The position numbers were made by a program, and so were the translations under genes. This document shows, one piece after another, positions 33,853 through 44,265 of a stretch of 64,000 bases of DNA. The notes beneath the pieces are model-generated. The model searched no databases and was not told where the DNA came from. It was given only the letters and a program-made list of their open reading frames with translations. Source of the stretch: Gigaspora rosea (Eukaryota; Glomeromycota; Glomeromycetes; Diversisporales; Gigasporaceae). Numbering within the stretch: position 1 is the stretch's first letter; each line of letters starts with the position of its first letter. Where the stretch lies: contig QKWP01000111.1 in the NCBI GenBank assembly GCA_003550325.1, positions 457,049 to 521,048 of the forward strand, in the 5' to 3' direction.

Positions 33853-34149
33853 GCAAAAAAAAAAAATTTCGTAATTTCGTGAGAAAGCAACAAAGTGTTT
33901 GTTCTCATATGGCTCATGGGCACCTGATACTAACCAGCTTTCACTTTTGCTTTTTTTACACGACGTATTTGTATGGACCAGACATGATTACGAAGTACAT
34001 AAAGTATTCGATTTGTATCCAGACTTTAGCTTTCTTTGGCAATCATTCTATATTCTATTATTCCAACAATCTAATTTTTATTACAAATCTCTATTACTTT
34101 TTTTGGATGACGATAGACTTTTTTAGATTAATCGATCGTTCTATCACCT

Positions 34150-34313
34150 GACACTATATCGCCATCATCGGCACATGATTCTAACTCACGGACAACTTCG
34201 ACAAGCCAATAATATTTATCATAGAAGCCCCTTAACGCAAGTAAGTAGTATTTAAATTTTGAACCGGCTATCTTTTTTTTAATTGGTAGAAATTCTGGCT
34301 TATCTACCGTCAT
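34150..34313 (-). CDS. Possible first exon of an unknown protein
   Basis: From ATG 34313 the minus strand reads MTVDKPEFLPIKKKIAGSKF, continuing with YYLLA..GFYDKYYWLVEVVRELESCADDGDIV before losing codon character near 34150. The amino-acid mix looks protein-like. The duplicated block 34288-34367 covers its first codons. Continuation exons are not clear, though 33366-33852 on the same strand may be its downstream part. Confidence 0.35.
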
Positions 34314-34447
34314 AATTTAGTATAATGTACTAAATTTAGTAAAGTAAATCTAACCATTAAAATAATTAGAAATTCTGGCTTATCTACCGTCATAATTTAG
34401 TATAATGTACTAAATTTAGTAAAGTAAATCTAACCATTAAAATAATT
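34288..34447. repeat. Exact tandem duplication, 80-bp unit
   Basis: 34288-34367 and 34368-34447 appear identical (start agaaattctggcttatctac). It repeats the 5' coding end of the minus-strand frame and lies just upstream of the tRNA gene. Confidence 0.92.
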
Positions 34448-34473
34448 AGAAATTTCTTTATTTAGTGTTCACT

Positions 34474-34555
34474 GACAGCATGGCCGAGTGGTTAAGGCGT
34501 CAGACTTGAAATCTGATTCCCATTGGGAGCGCAGGTTCAAACCCTGCTGCTGTCG
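34474..34555 (+). tRNA. tRNA-Ser (UGA anticodon)
   Basis: The acceptor stem gacagca pairs with tgctgtc (34548-34554) and the discriminator is G. The D arm is tggccgagtggttaaggc, the anticodon stem-loop caga-cttgaaa-tctg gives TGA at 34507-34509, the long variable arm (attcccattgggag) is the class II type expected of serine tRNAs, and the T arm is gcaggttcaaaccctgc. There is no intron. Internal A and B boxes match consensus. A run of eight T (34567-34574) follows, fitting pol III termination. Length 82 nt. All stems pair, so I regard it as functional. Confidence 0.95.
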
Positions 34556-34566
34556 AAATCCTAACA

Positions 34567-34574
34567 TTTTTTTT
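34567..34574 (+). terminator. Pol III terminator (T8)
   Basis: Eight T directly 3' of the tRNA. Confidence 0.85.
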
Positions 34575-34764
34575 GTTCCGCTGTCGGATCATCATTACTT
34601 TATTAAGTTAAATTCTATTTCTTAAAATAGATATTGTATTGGTCATTACATTCCTGCATTGCAACCGAATAATTATGTAACTGCATAATTTAATATATAA
34701 GGGTCTTCCAGAAAAAAGGTCGTTATAAAAACTTTTTTTTGTTTTTTATATATAATAATAATAA

Positions 34765-35190
34765 ATGGGTAACTGCCTTGAAAGTTTGAGTGATTGTTTT
34801 AATTGTAGGCCAAAAGAAAGGGCACGTACACTAGGTGGAGATGGAACAAGAGATACGACGAGAACTGTTGATAGTTCAACAGCGGCTGAAGCCGCTGAAA
34901 GACGAGTCCAACAAGTGAGTGCTAGATTATCGTTCGTTAAATTATTCAAAGTAAACTTAATTATTGAAATGAATTTATTATTTTTTAAGGCACAAAGTCG
35001 AGGGGTTCAAAAGGGTGGAGGAAAACTAAGCAAGAAGTTGGATGAACAAAAATCGCCTACTCGGTCTGATGACCATCCACCCGATGCGAACCTTGAAGTA
35101 AGTTATTTTTTATTTTCAAGTTTTTAGAAATTAATTCATTACACTAAAATTACCATTTTGATTATAATCTTTTAGTGGAGAAAGGATTAA
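34765..35190 (+). CDS. SVIP-like small VCP/p97-interacting protein
   Basis: Three exons, 34765-34914, 34990-35097 and 35176-35190, joined in phase at GTGAGT..AAG and GTAAGT..TAG introns, give 90 residues. The N-terminus MGNC is a myristoylation and palmitoylation signal; an Ala/Glu/Arg helix with AAEAAERR (residues about 38-45) resembles the VCP-interacting motif of animal SVIP; a Gly/Lys-rich region follows and the protein ends close after a tryptophan, as SVIP does. SVIP inhibits ER-associated degradation by binding p97 at the ER membrane. The first arginine of the RxxxxxAAxxR motif is not where expected, so p97 binding is uncertain. The last exon codes only WRKD and depends on the splice call. 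It sits 209 bp after the tRNA. Confidence 0.65.
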
Positions 35191-35666
35191 TAATCTTATT
35201 ATTAATTTATGAACGGGATAAAATTCGAATAAAATTTTTACAATAATGATTGAACATTTAAACAACCCTTTTTTTTCAATACATGTACCAATTATTTTAG
35301 ATAATAATTATGGGCACTCGAATATTATGTATCATTAAACCTTTTACAATAAGAAAAAAAAAATTTTTTTTTTGTTATTAGGTGTCTATCTACCCAAAAA
35401 TATTAACCTTTATTATTATAGCGTCAAAGCTTTTAACCGTTGTATCACAAAAATTTATTAAGTGATCAATCAGACTTTCATTATTAAGTAAAAAAGATCG
35501 AGCCTAAAAATTTACACCTGAAGGTCAATTTTCAAAAAATAGTCAAATTCCCTGGTTCTACTTTTGAGGGCCCATATTTGTTTTTGTTCGAAGATGTAAG
35601 AATAACGTTTATTAATTTAAATTTCTGGTATTTTTAATTCATTAATTTACTACCTAAAAAAAAATT
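35191..35666. other. Intergenic between convergent genes
   Basis: Nothing recognised; it holds the 3' ends of the SVIP-like and kinase genes. Confidence 0.35.
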
Positions 35667-35771
35667 TCTCAATCAAATATTGAATATAGAGTAAATCTAA
35701 TTTATTAAATAAAAAAAATTCTCAAACAATATTGAATATAGAGTAAATCTAATTTATTAAATCAAAAAAAG
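35667..35771. repeat. 53-bp direct duplication over the kinase stop codon
   Basis: The block tctcaa..atattgaatatagagtaaatc..attaaat occurs at 35667 and 35720. The second copy includes the kinase stop and last codons. Confidence 0.8.
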
Positions 35772-36875
35772 TTTCATAACTACTATTAAATGAAATAAAT
35801 CTACTTCTATAATCCGATTCATCGTCTATTTGCATATCATTATTTATTATATTTTGTAGTTTTTTATCAGATTCGGACAATTCTAATAAAATAGATTCAT
35901 TATTCTGCCATTCTGCAAAAGTATCATAAATTTCTTTTGATGTTGGTCGTTTTTTTGGGTAAATGTCCCAACATTTCTTCATCAAGTCCGCATAGCATAT
36001 TGCTGTATTTTCATAAATATGTGGTCTCAAACTACTACATATATGTAATTGGAGTTGTAGATCTGATTTCGTTTCATAACATACAGGTTTACCATATAAA
36101 ATTTCCCACATGATCATACTAAATGAATAAATATCAGATTCTTTAGTATATGGATGTTCATTCAAAATTTCAGGAGCAACATATGGTAAGACTCCATAAA
36201 TTCCATTCGAATTTGATTTTGATATGATATTAGCTGTTATGGAAAGCCCTAAATCTGCGATGTATGCACTTTTTAAACTATTTAATAAAATATTTCCACT
36301 ATGTAAATCACGATGAATAAGACCTTGAGAATGAATTATCAGAAGATCATATGCAATACATTGTAACAGATTTAATTTATCTCTCCAATCCATTCGTGCT
36401 ATGGTATGTAGATTTTCTCGCAAGCAACCTTCTAAAGCAATTTCCATGACAAGAAAATAATCTTTAGAAACTTTATCTTTTGATACACCGAAACAACTTA
36501 AAAAAGTTGGATCTTTAAGACCGATATCGCAATATGCTTTCAACTTATCATTAAAGGAAATATATTTTTTGAATTATTAAAATTGATTATAAATCATAAA
36601 TAATATAATTGATAAAATAATTAAAATTACCTCTCTTATAAATGCTTCATGACTATTATTTGATCCATGAAATAACTTAAGTGCAACGCTTTTGCTTACA
36701 TTTTGAATGTTATCAAACCATTCCGCACGATATACAGTTGCAAAACCACCTATACCAATCATTTGAATATTTTTAAAATCATCAAAAGAAATCCAAGACA
36801 ACTGATATTTGCTTTTGATAAATATATTTTTCAAATAATCTTCAATTTCAAAGTTATGTATCCATTCGTTTTTAA
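35749..36875 (-). CDS. Protein kinase, TKL-like, lacking its 5' exon
   Basis: Two exons on the minus strand: 36875-36630 and 36543-35749, joined E-L across an intron of 86 bp (GTAAT..AAG). The kinase motifs are in order: GIGGFATVY (glycine loop), VALKLF (ATP lysine), HRDLHSGN (catalytic loop), ADLGLS (DLG in place of DFG), YVAPEIL (APE). The C-lobe KKCWDIYPKKRPT block and an acidic tail complete it. HRDLHSGN kinases are a large Rhizophagus expansion of Ser/Thr or dual-specificity type. No ATG lies in frame before the glycine loop; the coding sequence begins at an intron acceptor (attag, 36876-36880). Upstream there are two MITEs (37081-37365) instead of the usual N-terminal exon, so the gene is probably truncated. 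Confidence 0.85.
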
Positions 36876-37080
36876 CTAATATTTATTTATAAAATTTAAT
36901 CAATGTTAGTGTTATATACAAATAAACTAATCACAATAATAGATAACAGTTATAGTTTGTAATAACTTAAATATGATTAATAATACCTAAAGCAAAGTAA
37001 TTTTCTTTACTCCTGCAATCAGTAATTTAAAATTATAAATATCAATGTTATTACAATATTGTAATTTAATACTCTGGAGA
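36876..37080. other. Upstream of the kinase
   Basis: AT-rich; no matching kinase exon found. Confidence 0.4.
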
Positions 37081-37192
37081 CAGTGTTGGCAATGGAGCCA
37101 ATGGAGTTCAATGGTTACTGAAAAATAACCAATATCCATAGACTCCATTCGGAGCTACATTTGCTCCATTCGCGGTTCTATTATCAACCCTG
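37081..37192. repeat. Probable hAT-type MITE, 112 bp
   Basis: The ends cagtgttgg and tcaaccctg are roughly inverted, with aatggag / ctccatt blocks inside. The flanks tctggaga and cctggtga agree at 6 of 8 bases, so an old insertion is likely. Confidence 0.5.
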
Positions 37193-37194
37193 CC

Positions 37195-37365
37195 TGGTGA
37201 GTACCACCAATCGAATATCAAGATCAGCTGTAATGAATTTTCTTAAGTTGAAATTTCACGTATGTTAATGGTTCATCTTTTGCCCAAATTTTATTTTAAC
37301 TTTGACTTAGACTAATATGTTTTTGATTTCAATTACATCCGATCTTACGATTTACAATAATCGGT
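37195..37365. repeat. MITE family M1, copy g (short)
   Basis: The left palindrome is tggtgagtacca, followed by aagatcagctgtaa and, on the right, ttacatccgatcttacg. Internal sequence is much reduced. Confidence 0.6.
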
Positions 37366-37389
37366 CAAATATAAATTTAATTTAAAAAT

Positions 37390-38208
37390 TTACCTTTGAT
37401 ACCAGTATCTGGCTTTATCTAGATCTCTTCTTATACCAATTCCACTTCGATAACATTCTGCAACACTTGACATTCCACTGACGTGTCCAATTTCTGCCAT
37501 TTTTCGATAATAAATGAATGCTTTATTTTCGTCCTTTTCAACTCCTATTCCATATTGATAACAAATTGCCAAATTATATGTTCCTTTAATATTTCCCATC
37601 TCTGCAGATTTCTGAAAATAAATGAAAGCTTTATATTCATCCTTTTCAACACCAATTCCATGAAGATAACAATATCCAGCACCAGCTATTCCACAAGCGT
37701 CACCCATCTCTGCTGATTTTTGAGCATAAATGAATGCCTTAGGTTCATCTTTTTCAACTACAATTCCGAAATAATAACAGGTACCAATTTCATAAAATCC
37801 AAGAGAGCTTCCCATTCTCACAGATTTTTGATAATAAATGGATGCCTTATGTAGATCTTTTTCAACCCATTTACCAAGACGATAACACCATGCAAGAATA
37901 ATTTGAACTATAGGATTGATTTGATCATTTAAGCAAAAATTGATAATATCAGCTGGATTTTGCTTTTTTTTTATTAAAAATTGTTCTAATATGTCAAGGA
38001 TTATACCAGGATTTTTGTATCCCATTCTTTTTTCTTCATATATATTACACATTTCTTTAATAATTTCATTAATAGAATTCTGTGATAAATCTTGAAATTT
38101 GTTATCCTCAAGATACAATTGTGTATTATTGTTGATCATTTGAATAATATCTAATGAGCTGACAATTTTTTCTTGCTGATTTACAAATAAATTATTGTAA
38201 TTTGACAT
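37390..38208 (-). CDS. Sel1-repeat (tetratricopeptide-like) protein
   Basis: A single 272-codon frame from ATG 38208 to TAA. Residues 1-105 are helical and polar; residues about 106-272 carry five Sel1-like repeats of 36 residues, with recurring GIGVEKDE.KAFIYYQKSAEMG. Sel1 repeats form superhelical protein-binding scaffolds. In Rhizophagus such repeats often follow a protein kinase domain in the same polypeptide, and residues 1-105 resemble the linker of those proteins; here no kinase is fused, while a truncated kinase gene lies downstream on the same strand. That may mean the pair arose from one kinase-Sel1 gene family. The frame is intact. Confidence 0.88.
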   Translation of the reverse strand: MSNYNNLFVNQQEKIVSSLDIIQMINNNTQLYLEDNKFQDLSQNSINEIIKEMCNIYEEKRMGYKNPGIILDILEQFLIKKKQNPADIINFCLNDQINPIVQIILAWCYRLGKWVEKDLHKASIYYQKSVRMGSSLGFYEIGTCYYFGIVVEKDEPKAFIYAQKSAEMGDACGIAGAGYCYLHGIGVEKDEYKAFIYFQKSAEMGNIKGTYNLAICYQYGIGVEKDENKAFIYYRKMAEIGHVSGMSSVAECYRSGIGIRRDLDKARYWYQR

Positions 38209-38699
38209 TTTGATGCAGTTATTATTTTGTTCGTAAGAACGAGTTACAACGATAACTAAAAAGGAAAGAAATGGTTGGAAAATAATACGAGAAATTGTAT
38301 ATATATATATGTGTCTTTGTCACGAACTCAAGTAATGATATGACACGGGAAGTTTGTTTGAATAGAAGAGATGATTGAATTAATTTATAACAATGTGATT
38401 ATGAAGTATTAAACAGATAGGTAAGAGAATATTCAAGAATAAGAAAAATAAAGATAAAATATTTAAATACATATATAAACTTAAACATTTAGTGGGAATT
38501 TAATTTTTATCATGTCTTTAAGAATATAAGGTCGACTAAAGAACTTTATTATAGTCAAATTTAAAGGATATTTATACGTGTTTGAGAAAGAAGATATTCC
38601 CAATTTAAATTGATACTATCTCAACTAAAGCGATACGGCATAAATTCAATTAAATTTCAAAAAATTTAGTACAGTCGGCAACTTTACCAAATAAGGTAG
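38209..38699. other. Upstream region of the Sel1 gene
   Basis: A (ta)n tract at about 38298-38312. No other signal is clear. Confidence 0.35.
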
Positions 38700-38706
38700 C
38701 TGCGCG

Positions 38707-38968
38707 TATACTTGGGTGCCTAACTTGCCCATCTTAGCTGTTAGTAAAAAAGTAATTACGGCGTTTAGGCAGCCGAAATTAGTTTATATAGTGCCAAATT
38801 TAATTTTCATATTTGCTGAAATTATTTCCGAATTTTTTGAACTCTTTTCATTAAAATACATCATATAATATAGTTATTTCAGAGGGTTTCATATAACAAA
38901 TTTGGTAATGCCGAAAATGTTTTCCGAAAATATGTTTTTTCAAAAAATAATTTAGGCACCCATGTATA
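38707..38968. repeat. MITE, 262 bp, ends tatacttgggtgcctaa
   Basis: The right end ttaggcacccatgtata is the inverted copy with one change. ctgcgcg flanks both sides (38700-38706, 38970-38976), a probable 7-8 bp target duplication. The target itself (agctgcgcgatgc...aaaaccaggaacg) is a repeat also found near 42319-42355. Confidence 0.7.
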
Positions 38969-38976
38969 ACTGCGCG

Positions 38977-39473
38977 ATGCTGTCATGAAAACCAGGAACG
39001 GAAGATGCGAATAGCTTTATATATATAAATATGTACGAGGTTGACGTTTATGCATGAAATTAAATAAACAATAACTATCAACTCTTATATGAGTGTTGCC
39101 AAGGGAAAATGGCCGTTCGGACTTTCGAGTATATTTTAATCTAATACTAGTATATAACCCGTCGCTTTGCTGACGGTTTAATTAATAAAAATATATTATT
39201 TATGTATTTAGAAAATTTCTTAGTTTCCACATAGTGTTTTGGATACTAATTTATTGATTTACAGCATTGTATAACATATAATTTGTCGAACAAAAAATTA
39301 ACTCAGTTTAAGGTTAGGGTAAGGTTAGTAGAGAGTTTATAGTTTGTACTAAAATTTTGCAAGGAATATACTCGTGTACGTACACATAGAATACAAATAG
39401 AAATATGCTATTATTTATATATATATTATTAATTGTTTTAACAATAGATTAAATTAGACTAAATAAAAAAATT
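38977..39473. other. Spacer with a reversed M1 fragment
   Basis: 39300-39372 carries ggttagggtaaggttag and a tactaaaattttgcaagga block, the M1 core in reverse. ccgtcgctttgctgacgg near 39158 is a short hairpin. Confidence 0.45.
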
Positions 39474-39711
39474 TAGATTTTTAACATGTTTAATTAATAA
39501 TTTTTTTTTATATAGTGATGGGAAATTAAAATTAATAAATAAAAGTACGCCTACTTGGGAATAACGCCTGGGGAAGGAAAAAAAAATTAGATTTTTAACA
39601 TGTTTAATTAATAATTTTTTTTTTTTATATAGTGATGGGAAATTAAAATTAATAAATAAAAGTACGCCTACTTGGCGTCTCAGGGAATAACGCCTGGGGA
39701 AGAAAAAAAAT
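39474..39711. repeat. Tandem duplication, unit 114-124 bp
   Basis: The unit starting tagatttttaacatg begins at 39474 and 39588. The second copy has an extra gcgtctcag before ggaataacgcc. Confidence 0.88.
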
Positions 39712-41393
39712 TAATAAATATAATCAAAAACTATTTAATTTCACTTATTGTTGTAGTGCAAAACTTTTCAATATTTTATATTCACATGTATAGGTTAAAC
39801 TTCAAACATTATAAATTTTTAAATTTTAATGAAATATATATAATGAAATAAAAATTGCTTAGGCTACTTTAGTGCAAACTTATGTTATTTAATTAAATGT
39901 GAATGCAATTTATATACTAATGCCAGGTATATATTTAGTCGGTCAAGTAATTGGCATCTGGAAAATGGTTTTTAAGCTGAATATGTAAAGATCTACAAAA
40001 TCGGGCGGGACCTACCAGTTTGATAAAGTTTATAAAAATCAATACTGCAATAAACGCGAAAACAAACGTGTGATAGAGCATAACGGAATAGTACAAAAAT
40101 CGTGCTAAAATAAATATGATATGCATGTATGTTTCTCAATATGCAAAGGTCGTTCAGCGACACCAATAAGATCTCCGGATCAGGTGTAACGTGAAAATCA
40201 CGCATTTTTTATGAATGTTTTACGCGTCGTTTATTGATTCCTGTCATTCAAGGATCGACATGAAACATTTGTGAATCCAAGAATAACGTATGTTATACTT
40301 TGACATTGGTATTTTTGGTATGAATTTTACCAATGTAAATATTAAATCATTTTTTTTAAAAAAATATATATACAGTATATATCATATTTAGAAAAACATC
40401 ATTGTTATTATATAAATATTAAAGCGTTTTGTTAAAAAAAATATATACCGCATCGCATTTAGAATGAAACATCGTCATCATTATAAAGCGTAATAATAAT
40501 GACATATTGAACACATTTATACGAAAAATTAAAGCAAGTTCTGTTTTTTTTTTTTTTAAAAAAAAAAATTTCAACATAAATAGCTACTGTTATTTATTTT
40601 TGCATTGGCCACGCAAAACACAGCCACACCTTCTTGAACATTTTGAATTATTTATTTTTTCACTAGTTTTCGATAATGACAGGTATAAGTTTTTTTTTTT
40701 GTAGTTAATTTTTTGCATGGAAGAATTAAGATTTGAGTCACTAAAAAAAAAAAATCTATTAACGTTAATAAAAAAAATTAAATTTAATATCGATAACAAC
40801 AAAAATAATACTTTTTTCCAAGTTTTTTCTTTAGCCTCCATGCTCTATCGCTTGATGCGCAGCCAGCAAGATCATTTCATAAAAATTCTCTATTGGGCAA
40901 ACTTGTGTTCCCAAATTATTTTCATCCCGTTTAATTAAATGAAGTTCTTCTGTCATACAGATATGAAGTATCTTAAAAGTATTAGTAATCCAGTATTTTA
41001 GCTTTGAATCGTGCTGAAGGCTTGGATTTTTTAAACATTCATCATAGCGATCAAGTTTCTATTAATTTTTCTTTGGTTGACATGCTTTTCTGATATTCTA
41101 TCGAAGGATTTACGAGATAGAAAACTATATGTTTGAGGCTCCATAATATCAATAAAGAAAAGAAAATTTATGAAAGTAATGATATGATCATTAATTAACG
41201 AATTTCAATTAATAATTTATTTAATTTTTTACTGATACTTTTTGATGCATTATTAAACATAAAACTTATTTAATAAGTCTGATCAATAACTCGGGTTATT
41301 GATGGATCAGTAAAAATCAGTAAATAACATACGTCAATCTCTGAATGACGGAATCAATCATCGACGCATAACAATGATAACTCCAATTTTTGT
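39712..41393. other. Intergenic, no supported gene
   Basis: A fragment with ggatcaggtgtaac (40179-40192, M1-like) and two imperfect copies of an atatatacngcat..catttagaa block (40360-40475). Opposed open frames at 40500-40940 are poly-A/T driven and not supported. Confidence 0.4.
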
Positions 41394-42163
41394 CCAACGT
41401 TGCACAATTGGTGCTTGAACCGAAATTGGTATGTGAAATTAGCATGATAAACCCACTTTCAGAAAACATGCATCATTTATACCTCACGTGCGCTTGCTGC
41501 TAGCAGCAGGCCTTAAAGTCAGACGTAAGGATAGGAATCATATAGTCATTAGTCGATTAGTCAACGATTAGTCGACTAGTCGACTAAATTTTTTTATAGT
41601 CAGTCGATCGATTAGTCGATTAGTCAATTAGTCGATAAGATTAACCATCTATTTCATATTTTTATTGGTATTTATTTTTTTTTGACTAGCCAATTAATCA
41701 ACTAATCGATTAATCGACTAATCAACTAATCGACTAGTTGATTAGTCGATTAGTCAACTAATCGACTAATCAACTAGTCGATTAGTTGACTAATCGACTA
41801 GTTGATTAGTCGACTAGTTGATTAGTTAACTAATCGACTAGTCGATTAATCGATTAGTCGATTAGTTGACTAATCGACTAATAATCGATTAGTAATCGAT
41901 TAGTCGACTAATCGATTAGTCGATTAATCGATTAGCGATTTTTAGTCAGTCGATGACTAAAAGTTTTAGTTGACTGACTAATTGACTAAAAATTTTTAAC
42001 CGATTCCTATCCTTAGTCAGACGGGTATGGGCTCAGGCCAGTACCCGTCGCTGCTAGCAGCAAGCGCACGTGAGGTATAAATGAAGCATGTTTTCTGAAA
42101 GTGGGTTTATCATGCTAATTCCACATACCGATTTCGGTTCAAGCACCAATTGTGCAACGTTGG
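41394..42163. repeat. Foldback element, arms about 120 bp, hosting a nested MITE
   Basis: 41394-41512 is inverted at 42047-42163 (ccaacgttgcacaattgg / ccaattgtgcaacgttgg; ctgctagcagca near the inside), with few mismatches. The interior holds the palindromic MITE at 41526-42015. Confidence 0.85.
41526..42015. mobile_element. hAT-type MITE filled with a palindromic ATTAGTCGACTAAT array
   Basis: The termini taaggataggaatc / gattcctatcctta are exact inverted copies and the 8-bp gtcagacg is repeated at 41518-41525 and 42016-42023. Between them, about 400 bp consist almost only of gattagtcgactaatc-type words in both orientations, unit 8-9 bp. Confidence 0.9.
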
Positions 42164-43732
42164 TTTTATAACCTTCAAAAATTCCGAAATCGCACGGGTA
42201 ATTTTTGCGGAAGCCTATCAAATGAAGATAACGTCATGTGAGTGTACGTGAAAATCAAAATAGTCGAATCAAGCAATCATTATAACAGCTCTTTATGATT
42301 AGTGTAAATAATCATTAGGGTAGCTGCGCGACGCAGTCGCGCTAAAACCAGGAACGTACTAAATGTACGTATCATAGTTAAGATGTCACAATGGTGTAAC
42401 GTCTCAATTTTTCACATATTGATTATTAATTCACTTACGAATTTATTACGATACTCTAAAGGTGATAATTACAGATTTGATAATTGTATGATCAATATTA
42501 ACTATCTTGACTAATATAACGATTGCCACTCTATACTCGATTTAGATACAATACATTATTAATCAAAAAATGTAGTAATAATCTATGACAAACCATTACG
42601 ATAAATGTAACAATTAAAAAAACTGGCCATATATCCCCAATCATGTAGAGTTACAGATTTCTAGAATATCGTGTAGTAACTACTATTATAAATTTTTTGA
42701 ATGATCTAAAATGTCGTAATGCGCAGGTAATCAATTAAAACATTTAAACGGACGAACTATAAATTTAGATTCAAATTTTATAATCAATAACGCCCGCTTA
42801 ACTCGGACGGTTTAAGGGATAGCCGGTTATTACTACAAAAAGTTGTAACTTCATTGTAAGATAATCATAACTAATATAAATATTTATAACTTACAAAGCT
42901 TTAAACTTTTATAGAAATATTTCGCAATTTATGATCAATATATTTTTGTTAAAGCGATATTTTACCGATTTCACCAATACGTACATTATGAGTGACGGTC
43001 GGGAAAAACCTGTAAATCAATTCACAATTATTCACCTTACCGGACATGACCCCTATATCTGATCCCAAAATGATATACCTAATCAAATCCTATAATACAA
43101 TTTTCACTTCGTTCCTTCAATCTGTAGATCAATTTATGCTATTCGTCATCAACACGTAGATCAAATTGTCGCATGAAGATGATCATCTATTTAAACATTT
43201 TGTATGATCATCGAATCCTTGGAAGATTGATAGAAAAATCGTTGGAAATAAATGAATATCTAAAAAAAGGCTCAAGGAAAATTTGAACGACGAGTAATAA
43301 AACAAGCGATGTTTAACAGGTCTGAAGTAATAAAATAAAAGTATCATTTATCACTGTTAAAGGGAATGTTGTCATGTACAGCCTTGCGTTTATTAACTTT
43401 CTTTAGAGGACAGATGATCAACCTGTAGATCGTAAACTCGCAAATTTAGCACTGCCACATTTTTGGTTCAGTTTTATTGACAATCAAACGTGCAGCATAA
43501 TGCTACTACTGCAAATAGATGTTTTATATTATTATTGCTCGATCGGAGGTTTTATTGCTACGTATACGATGGAAAAGCATATGTGAATAGCCTGTTACGA
43601 ATAATCACAGCTAAAAGATGAGAATCAGAGCAGGTATATTGTTAGAACTCCTATAGTCCTTGCATTGCTATTGCAGTCGCAGAGCTTGAGGTTATTGCAG
43701 TCGTGAAGCCTGAACATCACAGCCATGGCCCC
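42164..43732. other. Intergenic, nothing recognised
   Basis: It contains the gctgcgcgacgcagtcgcgc block near 42322, shared with 38695-39000. No codon-like stretch. Confidence 0.35.
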
Positions 43733-44257
43733 CTAGGGTGTGAAATGTCATATGATCTACAAACATAGCGAAGATCATATATTAAATTTTACTAATAAAG
43801 ATTTTTTGTCGATCATTCTGTTTAATAACAAAAACATATAAAATTTTAAATTGAAATAACTCCTGAACTATTCATGAGATGCATGCGAAATTATATTTAT
43901 TAGACTCCTTTTAACATTCTCTTTAAAGCAATAGAGCCCTTTTTATTTTTCATATAAGTTAAAGCGAAAACTGATTACTAAAACACGATTAATTTTATGA
44001 CAATAAAAAAAAGAGCTCTATTACCTTAAAGAGAACATTAAGTGGAATCTAATAAAGGTATTTTTACTCGTATATCTTTAATAGTTCAAAAGTTATTTCA
44101 GTTTAAATTTTATATTGATAATAATGATCGTAACGAGTGATCAAAAATATCGGGTCTCCGGTTGCAGATCATGCAGATCATCGGAAAAATCTTGATTAGT
44201 AAAAATTATTATGTGATCTTCATTATGTTTGTATTTGTTATGCTATTTCACACCCTA
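43733..44257. mobile_element. hAT-type foldback MITE, 525 bp, 8-bp duplication atggcccc
   Basis: The ends tagggtgtgaaat / atttcacacccta are inverted and the arms pair for about 240 bp. atggcccc flanks it at 43725-43732 and 44258-44265. Confidence 0.88.
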
Positions 44258-44265
44258 ATGGCCCC

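Noticed and set aside
33876..34151. Overlapping + strand frames opposite the minus-strand exon
   Set aside because: Hydrophobic and Tyr/Phe-rich without domains; the minus-strand exon looks more protein-like.
40500..40940. Three overlapping frames on both strands
   Set aside because: They consist mainly of Phe/Lys runs from A/T tracts and contradict each other; no domain or splice signal.
41526..42015. CRISPR-like array
   Set aside because: There are no spacers: the words are contiguous, palindromic and in both orientations; the organism is a eukaryote.
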